Below are positions 16,678 through 23,952 of a DNA stretch of 40,031 nucleotides, piece by piece. Each line of letters opens with the position of its first letter. Within the stretch, counting starts at the first letter, position 1. Both the position numbers and the translations under genes were made by a program. Origin of the DNA: Streptomyces glaucescens (GTDB taxonomy: Bacteria > Actinomycetota > Actinomycetes > Streptomycetales > Streptomycetaceae). The notes beneath the pieces were generated by a model. It was not told the origin of the DNA. It did not search any database and worked only from the letters and a program-made list of their open reading frames with translations. The stretch covers positions 1 to 40,031 of the forward strand of contig NZ_MUND01000153.1 of NCBI RefSeq assembly GCF_002154375.1, in the 5' to 3' direction.

Positions 16678-16700
16678 GTCTCCGCCCGCCGCGCGGAGAC
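16678..16700. promoter_or_regulatory. Operator-like 8-7-8 inverted repeat
   Basis: GTCTCCGC at 16678-16685 and GCGGAGAC at 16693-16700 form a perfect 8-bp inverted repeat with a 7-nt spacer, in the divergent spacer between the AtaL-like and SDR-like genes. The 23-bp length fits a dimeric repressor site. Its right arm runs straight into the first of two decamer copies. Confidence 0.5.
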
Positions 16701-16729
16701 CTGACGAACGGCCCCGGGAACCTGACGAA
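16699..16729 (+). promoter_or_regulatory. Two exact ACCTGACGAA decamers, 21 bp apart
   Basis: The decamer occurs at 16699-16708 and 16720-16729 in the same orientation. The 21-bp spacing is about two helical turns, which would place two bound proteins on the same face. A partial inverted copy (TTCGTCACCT) lies at 16669-16678. The same word recurs in the other divergent spacer of the cluster (10687-11053). Confidence 0.5.
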
Positions 16730-16858
16730 ATGCCGCCCCGGCGCTGCCGGGCGCCCCCGCTTTCCCTCATGGTTTCGACGAGCGAACGGCAATCACTTCA
16801 AGACATCCGCACCACGTCGAGAAATCAGCGGAAATCAGCCGAGAATCAGGAGAGCCAG

Positions 16859-17545
16859 ATGTCTGTTCGGTTCGACGGCCAGGTCGTCCTCGTCACCGGC
16901 GGAGGCGAGGGAATCGGCCGCGCGTCGGCCGTCGCCTACGCCCTGCACGGTGCGCGGGTCATGGTCGTCGGCCGCCACGGCGAGCAGCTCGACGAGACAG
17001 TCGGCCTGATCCGCGCCGCCGGCGGCACCGCCGAGGCGCTGGTGGCCGACCTGACGGAGGCGGACGGCGCCGCCCGTGCCGTGGCCGAGACGACCGCCCG
17101 GTACGGCGCCCTCGACGTGGCCTTCAACAACATCACCGAGCGTGGCTCCCAGCAGCCGGTCGCGGACATCTGCGAGACCGTCTGGGGCGAGACCCTGGCG
17201 GCCAACCTGACCGGCGTGTGGCGGGCCATGAAGCAGGAGATCGCGCACATGGAGCGGGCCGGGGGCGGCGTCATCGTCAACACCGCCAGCAACATCGGCG
17301 TCCAGGGGATGCTGCCGGGCCTCGGCGCCTACGCCGCCTCCACGGCGGCCGTCAGCGCGCTCACCCGCACCGCGGCCCGCGAGTACGCCGCGAAGGGCAT
17401 CCGCATCAACGCGGTCAGCCCCTGCCCGCTGGGCCGGGGGGCGAGCGCGGAGGAGATCGCCGACACCGTCGTCTGGCTCTCGTCGGGCGCCGCCGCCTAC
17501 ATCGTCGGACACGACCTGGTCCTCGACCGCAAGACCTCCGCGTGA
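16859..17545 (+). CDS. SDR-fold protein with altered active site (possible pseudo-enzyme)
   Basis: A 228-residue short-chain dehydrogenase homologue. The dinucleotide motif TGGGEGIGRASA and the catalytic Ser (about 144, NTASN) and Tyr158 are present, but the Lys of YxxxK is Thr162 (YAASTAA, codon ACG where AAG would be expected). The NNAG motif reads NNIT. After NAVSPCP the sequence jumps to LGRGASAEEIADTVVWL, so the 30-40 residue substrate-binding loop is gone, explaining the short length. The C-terminal strand GHDLVLDRK is normal. Loss of Lys and loop argues against ordinary dehydrogenase activity. It may bind NAD(P) or a ligand, or catalyse a different step. ATG 16859 follows GGAGAG. It heads the operon with the FAD hydroxylase and chorismate synthase. 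Confidence 0.83.
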   Translation: MSVRFDGQVVLVTGGGEGIGRASAVAYALHGARVMVVGRHGEQLDETVGLIRAAGGTAEALVADLTEADGAARAVAETTARYGALDVAFNNITERGSQQPVADICETVWGETLAANLTGVWRAMKQEIAHMERAGGGVIVNTASNIGVQGMLPGLGAYAASTAAVSALTRTAAREYAAKGIRINAVSPCPLGRGASAEEIADTVVWLSSGAAAYIVGHDLVLDRKTSA

Positions 17546-17658
17546 CCGCCCCCGCGCACCCGGCCGGTCCCGGCGACCCGGCGCCGGGCGACTCGCCCCC
17601 CGGCGACCCGGCCCCCAGTGACCCGACTTCCAGCCATCCGACGACGAAAGCGATGTGA
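17542..17658 (+). CDS. Possible 38-residue Pro-rich repeat peptide
   Basis: The GTG at 17542 overlaps the preceding TGA (GTGA) and opens a short frame ending six bases before the ATG of the FAD hydroxylase. The peptide is made of imperfect repeats of GDPAPGDS/GDPAPSDP. It could couple translation across the 119-nt gap between the two genes or be a non-coding repeat tract that happens to stay open. There is no family match I recognise. Confidence 0.25.
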   Translation: MTAPAHPAGPGDPAPGDSPPGDPAPSDPTSSHPTTKAM

Positions 17659-17664
17659 GACACG

Positions 17665-18855
17665 ATGGCCGACATACTCATCGCCGGCGGCGGCATCGGA
17701 GGCCTCGCGGCGGCGCTCGGTCTCGCCCGGCGCGGGCACCGCGTCACCGTCCTGGAGCGCCGCGAGATGTTCACCGAGGTCGGCGCGGGCATCCAGCTCG
17801 GGCCGAACGCCTTCGCCGCGCTCGACGCGCTCGGCGTCGGGCGGGAGGTCCGCGACCGCGCCGTCTTCATCGACGAGCTGCGCTTCATGGACGGCACGAC
17901 GGGCGAGCGGGTGGCGACCCTGCCGGTCACCGGCGCCTACCGCGAGCGCTTCGGCAACCCCTACGCCGTCGTGCACCGCGTCGACCTGTACCTGCCGCTG
18001 CTGGAGGCCTGCCGCCGCGACCCGAACGTCGAGCTGCGCGGCCGCCACCACGTCGTCGGCTACGAGCAGCGGGCGGGCCGCGTCTCGGCCGTCCTCGCCG
18101 ACGGCACCCGGCTCACCGGGGACGCGCTGATCGGCGCCGACGGGCTGCACTCCGCGATCCGCGCCCAGCTGGTCGGCGACGGCGGCCCCCGCGTCTCCGG
18201 GCACACCATCTACCGGGCCGTGATCCCCATGGACGAGGTGCCGCCGGAGCTGCGCTGGAACGCGGTCACCCTGTGGGCCGGCCCCAAGTGGCACTTCGTG
18301 CACTACCCGATCGCCGGCGGCTCGCACCTCAACCTCGCCGCCACCCGTGACGACGGCGCCACCGAGGCCGTCGCCGGGGTGCCGGCCGGACACGACGACG
18401 TCCTCGCCTCCTTCCCCCAGCTCTCCGGTGCCGCGCGGCGGCTGCTGGAGCTGGGCCGGGACTGGAAGGCGTGGGTGCTGTGCGACCGCGACCCCGTGGA
18501 CCGCTGGACGGACGGCCGGGTCACCCTGCTCGGCGACGCCGCCCACCCCATGCTCCAGTACGCCGCCCAGGGCGCCTGCCAGGCGGTCGAGGACGCGGTC
18601 GTGCTCAGCGGACTGCTCGACGGCTGCCCGGCCGACTTCGAGCAGCGCCTGGAGAAGTACGGGGCGCTGCGCCGTGAGCGCACCGCCCGCGTCCAGCTGG
18701 TCGCCCGCGAGATGGGCCGTCAGCTGTACCACGCCGCCGGCGACGCCGCCCGGGCCCGCAACGACATGCTGTCCGCCCTGTCGGCGCAGGACCTGCACGA
18801 CAGGATGGCCTGGCTGCACGGCTCCGCCGACCTCCGGCCGGAGGACGCGGCATGA
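17665..18855 (+). CDS. FAD-dependent aromatic hydroxylase (salicylate/3-hydroxybenzoate hydroxylase type)
   Basis: A group A flavoprotein monooxygenase of 396 residues. It has the N-terminal FAD fingerprint [21 protein letters not shown], the middle motif [15 protein letters not shown] (DG motif), and the second FAD contact [26 protein letters not shown]. Relatives hydroxylate salicylate (with decarboxylation), 3-hydroxybenzoate and 6-hydroxynicotinate using NAD(P)H and oxygen. In this cluster the substrate is probably 3-hydroxyanthranilate or p-aminobenzoate, giving a ring-hydroxylated or decarboxylated aminophenol (inference). ATG 17665 begins at the first strand. Its TGA overlaps the ATG of aroC by 4 nt, so the hydroxylase and chorismate synthase are made together. 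Confidence 0.92.
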   Translation: MADILIAGGGIGGLAAALGLARRGHRVTVLERREMFTEVGAGIQLGPNAFAALDALGVGREVRDRAVFIDELRFMDGTTGERVATLPVTGAYRERFGNPYAVVHRVDLYLPLLEACRRDPNVELRGRHHVVGYEQRAGRVSAVLADGTRLTGDALIGADGLHSAIRAQLVGDGGPRVSGHTIYRAVIPMDEVPPELRWNAVTLWAGPKWHFVHYPIAGGSHLNLAATRDDGATEAVAGVPAGHDDVLASFPQLSGAARRLLELGRDWKAWVLCDRDPVDRWTDGRVTLLGDAAHPMLQYAAQGACQAVEDAVVLSGLLDGCPADFEQRLEKYGALRRERTARVQLVAREMGRQLYHAAGDAARARNDMLSALSAQDLHDRMAWLHGSADLRPEDAA

Positions 18856-20036
18856 GCAGGTTGCGGTGGCTGACGGCGGGGGAGTCCCACGGTCCCGCAC
18901 TCGTGGCGACGCTGGAGGGGCTTCCGGCGGGTGTGCCCGTGACCACGGAGCTGGTGGCGAACCACCTTGCGCGGCGCCGGCTCGGCTACGGCCGCGGTGC
19001 GCGGATGAAGTTCGAGCGCGACGAGGTCACTTTCCTGGGCGGTGTCCGTCACGGGCTCACGCTCGGCTCTCCGGTGGCGGTCATGGTGGGGAACACCGAG
19101 TGGCCGAAGTGGGAGAGGGTGATGGCCGCCGATCCGGTGGATCCGGGGGAGCTGGCCGTGCTGGCGCGCAACGCGCCGCTGACCCGCCCCCGCCCCGGTC
19201 ACGCGGACCTGGCGGGCATGCAGAAGTACGGCTTCGACGAGGCCCGCCCGGTCCTGGAACGCGCCTCCGCGCGGGAGACAGCGGCCCGGGTGGCGCTGGG
19301 CGCCGTCGCCCGCTCGTACCTGAAGGAGACGGCCGGGATCGAGATCGTCTCCCACGTGGTGGAGCTGGCGTCGGCGAAGGCGCCCTACGGCGTCTATCCG
19401 ACCCCCTCCGATGTGGAGCGGCTGGACGCGGACCCGGTGCGGTGCCTGGACGCGGACGCGTCGAAGGCGATGGTCGCCGAGATCGACCAGGCCCACAAGG
19501 ACGGCGACACCCTCGGTGGCGTGGTCGAGGTGCTGGCGTACGGCGTGCCGGTGGGCCTGGGCTCGCACGTGCACTGGGACCGCCGGCTGGACGCGCGGCT
19601 GGCGGCGGCGCTGATGGGCATCCAGGCCATCAAGGGTGTGGAGGTCGGTGACGGGTTCGGCCTGGCGCGGGTACCGGGCTCGCAGGCGCACGACGAGATC
19701 GTCCTCACGGACGAGGGCATCCGCCGGACGTCGGGCCGCTCGGGCGGCACCGAGGGCGGGCTCACCACGGGCGAACTCCTGCGCGTGCGGGCGGCGATGA
19801 AACCGATCGCGACCGTGCCGCGGGCCCTGAGGACCGTGGACGTGGCAACGGGTGAGCCGGCCGCCGCGCACCACCAGCGCTCCGACGTGTGCGCGGTCCC
19901 GGCGGCCGGGATCGTCGCCGAGGCGATGGTCGCGCTGGTCCTCGCCGACGCGGTGGCAGAGAAGTTCGGCGGTGACCACGTCACCGAGACCCGCCGCAAC
20001 GTCCGCTCCTACCTCGACACCCTGCACCTCCGATGA
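18852..20036 (+). CDS. aroC: Chorismate synthase, cluster-borne copy
   Basis: Catalyses 1,4-elimination of phosphate from EPSP to chorismate, with reduced FMN. The 394 residues are full length and intact: [20 protein letters not shown], the signature [30 protein letters not shown], and [17 protein letters not shown]. In streptomycetes the housekeeping aroC normally sits with aroK and aroB, so this copy, coupled to an FAD hydroxylase, is probably a second one dedicated to the cluster (inference). The usual GG(I/M)SNGE-like stretch reads GGLTTGE, a mild variation. A GC-rich hairpin follows the stop. Confidence 0.96.
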   Translation: MSRLRWLTAGESHGPALVATLEGLPAGVPVTTELVANHLARRRLGYGRGARMKFERDEVTFLGGVRHGLTLGSPVAVMVGNTEWPKWERVMAADPVDPGELAVLARNAPLTRPRPGHADLAGMQKYGFDEARPVLERASARETAARVALGAVARSYLKETAGIEIVSHVVELASAKAPYGVYPTPSDVERLDADPVRCLDADASKAMVAEIDQAHKDGDTLGGVVEVLAYGVPVGLGSHVHWDRRLDARLAAALMGIQAIKGVEVGDGFGLARVPGSQAHDEIVLTDEGIRRTSGRSGGTEGGLTTGELLRVRAAMKPIATVPRALRTVDVATGEPAAAHHQRSDVCAVPAAGIVAEAMVALVLADAVAEKFGGDHVTETRRNVRSYLDTLHLR

Positions 20037-20041
20037 CCGGG

Positions 20042-20074
20042 CCGCCCGCCGTCCCTCGCCGGCCCGGCGGGCGG
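20042..20074 (+). terminator. Hairpin terminator after aroC
   Basis: CCGCCCGCC at 20042-20050 pairs with GGCGGGCGG at 20066-20074 (9 bp), starting 6 nt after the aroC stop, with a 15-nt loop. It would close the biosynthetic operon. Confidence 0.5.
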
Positions 20075-20481
20075 GCTCCGGAATCGCCACGCACCCCCTT
20101 GTGCTGCTCCAGTGGAACCAGAACGTGGCCCTTGACGGACGCGGTACCAGAACGCGGTCGCCGACCGACATCGCGATCGGCGTTCGCGCTCGTCGGCGCG
20201 GGCAGCGGTCGGCCTCCCGTCGTGCGGGACCGCGGAGCGTGCATCGACTCAGCCGTACACGTGTCAGCGGATGAAGGCTGTCGGCACTGATATCCGTGCC
20301 ACCACCGTCGGCCCCGTCCCACGCCCCACACACCCACCCGCGCGGCACAGGAAAAGCTTCGAGCCAAAGAAGGCCGCACGGCCGGGGCTCGTGTGTTCAA
20401 GGCGACCGACGGCTGCTTAAGTTGAGCGCTGGCTTCTGCCCGCTGGGCACAGGAGCGATTACGGGCGCGGGAGGTGGGGAC
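20075..20481. other. Gene-free spacer
   Basis: About 400 nt with no open frame of coding character on either strand. It ends in GGAGGTGGGG, a strong ribosome-binding sequence that now precedes only a 21-residue open frame. It marks the right boundary of the biosynthetic cluster. Confidence 0.5.
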
Positions 20482-20547
20482 TTGGCCAGTAACAGCAGCG
20501 GCGCCGACGGCAGGACGGGTCCGTCGATTCCGGTTCGGCGGCGGTAG
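20482..20547 (+). pseudogene. Probable N-terminal stump of an XRE-type regulator
   Basis: A TTG start with GGAGGTGGGG upstream opens a frame of 21 residues, ASNSSGADGRTGPSIP followed by arginines and a stop. The SDGRTGPSIP-like opening matches, from memory, the N-terminus of XRE regulators that in Streptomyces precede ImmA/IrrE peptidase and MAB_1171c genes. Here the helix-turn-helix part is missing; the following 240 nt show no coding continuation. A deletion of the regulator is the simplest reading, but the call rests on a short similarity. Confidence 0.35.
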
Positions 20548-20786
20548 GACATGGTCGACGCTCGCTACCGAATCGCCGAGCGAAATCAGGGCTCGACGCC
20601 CTGCCCGCCTTCGGGAACGCCATGTCCGACGAGTCCGACACGGGGAACGTCACCACCGTTCCGGCCGACAGGAACCATGAAGAGCCGGGGCGGCAACGAC
20701 CAGTGAGAGCAAGGACGACGCCCGCTCATGCAAGCGCTCAGGCGCCTTTCGCCGTTTCCGTCCTTCGGGAACGGAGGTGACAGCAG

Positions 20787-21308
20787 GTGAGGAGAAGAGA
20801 CGAGTACGCCGAGTTGCAGCGTAAATGCGCGGCGATCCTGAGTGATCTGGGCATACACCGGTCCCTGTCTCTCGACGCGATCCGTGAGCGGGTGGAACAG
20901 CTCAGGGGCCGTCCACTCATTGTGAGGGAATTGCCCGAGCAGGCAGCGGTCGCCGGGGCCTGCGGTCTCTGGCTGGGTACCGACGACGCCGACTACGTGT
21001 TCTATGAGGCCCAGACCGCGCCCCTCCACCGTGAGCACATCATCCTGCACGAGATCGGCCACGTGCTGTGTGACCACCACCGGGGCATCACGGTCCGGGG
21101 AGACGAACTCACGGGTCAGCTCCTCAGCGGACTGAGGCCCCATCTCGTCAAGCGGCTGATGGCGCGCACCAGTTACACGACCGCCGAGGAACAGGAAGCC
21201 GAGATGATCGCCAGCCTGATACAGAGCGCGGGGAAGACCGGCCCGGTGGCCGGCCGTCTCGGACGACTCGGCGCGTTCTTGGGAGTGACGGTCGATGTCG
21301 ACACATGA
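20787..21308 (+). CDS. ImmA/IrrE-family zinc metallopeptidase
   Basis: A 173-residue protein with the zinc motif HEIGHVLCDHH (about residues 93-103) in the form REHIILHEIGHVL, the hallmark of ImmA/IrrE proteases, and an upstream strand SLWLGTDDADYVFYEA-like region. A second conserved stretch, TAEEQEAEMIASLI, supplies the downstream acidic residue. Such proteases commonly cleave a partner XRE repressor; here the likely partner gene upstream seems to be lost. GTG 20787 has GGAGGTGACAG upstream. Its 3' end overlaps the membrane-protein gene by 14 nt, so the two are coupled. Confidence 0.87.
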   Translation: MRRRDEYAELQRKCAAILSDLGIHRSLSLDAIRERVEQLRGRPLIVRELPEQAAVAGACGLWLGTDDADYVFYEAQTAPLHREHIILHEIGHVLCDHHRGITVRGDELTGQLLSGLRPHLVKRLMARTSYTTAEEQEAEMIASLIQSAGKTGPVAGRLGRLGAFLGVTVDVDT

Positions 21309-22455
21309 GCTGGCGGCCCAGGTGGGCGTCGGCAGCGTCCTCATCCTGTGGTTCGCTCTCATCTGCCGGGCCCGGCCCGCGCTGCGTCAGTCCCACCAAC
21401 GGGGACTGTGGCTCACGGTCCTGGCCGCGGCCGTCGCCATCACTCTCTTTCAGCCGAGGATCGTCGAATGGCTGACGAACGCCGGCATGGACATCCACAC
21501 GATCGCTCTGACTCGCAACCTGATCGGCGTCCTCAGCGCCGGTCTGGTCCTTCTCTTCATGGTCGACTCGGCCGGTGCCCGTCGCCTGCGTCTCTCCGTG
21601 ACGGTGGGGCTGACGGCGACCATGGGCGCGCTGCTGATCCTGGACCTGCTGCAGATCGGTCACCCGCGCGAGGTGACCGCGTCCGTTCAGGGGCCGGCCG
21701 ACCTCGCATCCGCCTACTGGCTCATCCTCGTCGCTGCCCATCTGGTCGTCGTGGTCTGCTGGTCGTACAGCCTGCGCACAGAGGACCGCGATCTCGTCTG
21801 GTCACTGCGGCTGTTCGCGGTGGGAAGCGTCTTCGCGTTCGTCTTCTGGTGCGGCTATCTCTGGCACCTGTACGACGGAGTCCCCGCCCTGCTCCCCTAC
21901 CTGTCACTGGTCATCGGCGTCCACGGCTTCATCCGGGCGGCATCACTGCTGGTCCCGACCGCGACCGCCCTCATGAGGTCGTGGACCGCTCTGCGGGTCA
22001 CCTGGCGTCTGTGGCCACTGTGGCGCGATCTTGTCGTGGCGGTGCCGCACGTGGCGCTCGCCAGGCCACAGCGGACCAGGCTCCAGGAGGTGCTGCGACC
22101 GCGTTCCCCGCTGGCACTGCAGGCGCACAGGCAGACCATCGAGACGTACGACGCGCTCCTGGACCTGCAGCAGTACGTCCAGCCGGGCGCCTACGAGGAA
22201 GCGCGCCGGCACGCCCGGCGGGCAGGGGTGCGAGACGACCGCCTCGCCGCTGCCGCACTCGCTGGTGCGCTGGGCCAGGCCCGGCGCGCCAAACTGGTAG
22301 GCGCGCCGCAGTCCGTCCCCCGCCCCCTGCCCGGCGTGGTTCACGGCAGCCCGGCGACGTTGCTGGGGATCGCCCGGATGTGGCCGTCCATGACGGACGC
22401 GCTGCCCTGCCACGACCGGCCCGCTCCCGCCGAACGGCTGACCCCCCGCGAGTGA
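21295..22455 (+). CDS. MAB_1171c-type putative transporter, seven-helix membrane protein
   Basis: A 386-residue integral membrane protein. Hydrophobic segments occur at roughly 13-26, 35-53, 68-92, 99-118, 138-156, 170-190 and 195-215, about seven helices, followed by a soluble C-terminal half of about 165 residues containing LDLQQYVQPGAYEEARRHARRAG. This architecture and its coupling to an ImmA/IrrE peptidase match the actinobacterial MAB_1171c family, named as putative transporters without a proven substrate. ATG 21295 lies inside the end of the peptidase gene. A membrane sensor or signalling role with the peptidase is possible (inference). Confidence 0.78.
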   Translation: MSTHELAAQVGVGSVLILWFALICRARPALRQSHQRGLWLTVLAAAVAITLFQPRIVEWLTNAGMDIHTIALTRNLIGVLSAGLVLLFMVDSAGARRLRLSVTVGLTATMGALLILDLLQIGHPREVTASVQGPADLASAYWLILVAAHLVVVVCWSYSLRTEDRDLVWSLRLFAVGSVFAFVFWCGYLWHLYDGVPALLPYLSLVIGVHGFIRAASLLVPTATALMRSWTALRVTWRLWPLWRDLVVAVPHVALARPQRTRLQEVLRPRSPLALQAHRQTIETYDALLDLQQYVQPGAYEEARRHARRAGVRDDRLAAAALAGALGQARRAKLVGAPQSVPRPLPGVVHGSPATLLGIARMWPSMTDALPCHDRPAPAERLTPRE

Positions 22456-22494
22456 CAGGCCTGTACGGCCGGGGAGCTGCCGGCCCAGGGGTGC

Positions 22495-23328
22495 TCACCG
22501 AGGGACGTCGGACACCTCGTCGCGGCGTGGCGTGACATGGAAGTCGAACGCGAGCGTCCCGGGGTCCAGGGCCGTCACCCCGCCGTCGACGGTGAGCACG
22601 GCACCATTCACATACGACGCCGCCGGGGACAGGAGCCAGCCGACAGCCTCCGCGACCTCACGCGGCTCACCCGGCCGGCCCAGCGGAAGGAGTCTGGTCA
22701 CCTCCTCGTAACCGGCCCGCACGCCATCTCCCCCCAGGTCCGCTTCCGCGGCGAAGCGGGCCATGCGACGGTCGGCCATCTCGCTTCTCACCCAGCTCGG
22801 GCACACGATGTTGGCCCGCACTCCCTGACGCCCGTAATCGACGGCGACGGAACGGCAGAGCTGGAGCAAGGCCGCCTTGGACGTGGCGTACGGGACGTTG
22901 CTCGTGCCGTTGCGCAACGCGGAGACCGAGGCGACGGCGACGACCGCGCCCCTCGTCTCCAGCAAGTGCGGGATCGCCGCGCGCATGAGCAGCAGGGGGC
23001 CGGTGACGTTGGTGCGCATCACCTCGTCCCAGTCCTCCAACGACAAGTCGCCCACGGTCCCACCGCGCCCGATACCCGCGTTGAGCACGAGTCCGTCGAG
23101 TCGTCCGTGTGCGGCCAGGGCTGCTCGGACCAGACCGTCGGCGGCCTCGGGGTCTCCCACGTCGGACGGATGCGCGAGCACTCCGATCTCCCGTTCGAGA
23201 CGTCGCAACGGCTCGCTCCGACGGCCGGAGACGACCACGTGGTGACCTCCTTCGCGGAGCAGCCGGGCGGTGGCCTCCCCGATACCCGTGCCTCCACCTG
23301 TCACGATGACAACTCGCTTGTCGGCCAC
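22495..23328 (-). CDS. SDR-family oxidoreductase
   Basis: A 277-residue NAD(P)-dependent short-chain dehydrogenase with a complete active site: TGGGTGIGEATA, NAGIGRGG, Ser in VASVSALRNG, YATSKAALL, then CPSWVRSEM and the C-terminal NGAVLTVDGG. The GTG at 23328 has GGAGAG upstream. The tail after the last strand is about 25 residues longer than usual and ends VTPRRDEVSDVPR. It is convergent with the MAB_1171c-type gene, a pairing seen around such loci, and divergent from an unknown gene. The substrate cannot be told from sequence. Confidence 0.9.
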   Translation of the reverse strand: MADKRVVIVTGGGTGIGEATARLLREGGHHVVVSGRRSEPLRRLEREIGVLAHPSDVGDPEAADGLVRAALAAHGRLDGLVLNAGIGRGGTVGDLSLEDWDEVMRTNVTGPLLLMRAAIPHLLETRGAVVAVASVSALRNGTSNVPYATSKAALLQLCRSVAVDYGRQGVRANIVCPSWVRSEMADRRMARFAAEADLGGDGVRAGYEEVTRLLPLGRPGEPREVAEAVGWLLSPAASYVNGAVLTVDGGVTALDPGTLAFDFHVTPRRDEVSDVPR

Positions 23329-23493
23329 TGCTCTCCGGCTCCTTACGCATCGCGGGACGCAGCCGAGCCTAGGACCCACTGATCCTTCACTGACGCCTTT
23401 GAGACAACGAGGCGGCCCGGCCCTCCGAGGGACTCGCCGTCTCACAGTGCCGCCCGACGCGAGTTCGAGCGGCTCCGCGACCGGCTTGCCGCA

Positions 23494-23913
23494 GTGTTCG
23501 ACGGCGTGCGGGAGACGATCGTCAAGGTCGGCCACGGCGAGTGGCAGAACGTCACGCATGACACCAGCGCCGATCCGGTGACCGCGGCGCTGCGGGAGCT
23601 CTTCGACCGACTGACGTACGAGGGGTACGGGGACCGAGTCCAAGTGATCAGACACGCCGCCGAGTGGGACGGTTTCGCGGACGCGGATGCCGTCTACATA
23701 ATCTGCGAGTACGACGATGACCGTACCCTCAGGGGCTTCACCAAGCCGGTCACCGGCATCACCGGCCTGCTCCGCAGTCTGGGCAAGCTCCCGGACTCGG
23801 CCGTCCAGGTCCTGAAGGCTCAATACGCCGGTCCCGGACCCGCCAACGGCTTCGCCGTGCACCCCCTTCTCGTACCGCTGATCAACGACTTGGCCGGGGA
23901 CGACGAGGAGTGA
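23494..23913 (+). CDS. Hypothetical protein
   Basis: A 139-residue acidic soluble protein that I do not recognise. It reads as mixed alpha/beta: VFDGVRETIVKVGHGEWQNV, DPVTAALRELFDRLTYEGYG, DAVYIICEYDDDRTLRGFTKP, then a hydrophobic C-terminal helix AVHPLLVPLINDLAG. No membrane segment or signal peptide is present. GTG 23494 is the first usual start, but the frame stays open with protein-like sequence upstream (REFERLRDRLAAVFDG) back to 23383, so the protein may have lost its true N-terminus or use a rare start codon. It converges on the DUF2786 gene, 39 nt away. Confidence 0.6.
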   Translation: MFDGVRETIVKVGHGEWQNVTHDTSADPVTAALRELFDRLTYEGYGDRVQVIRHAAEWDGFADADAVYIICEYDDDRTLRGFTKPVTGITGLLRSLGKLPDSAVQVLKAQYAGPGPANGFAVHPLLVPLINDLAGDDEE

Positions 23914-23952
23914 CCGGCCGCCTGTCCCTCCTCGCCGTCCGCCACCACACGA

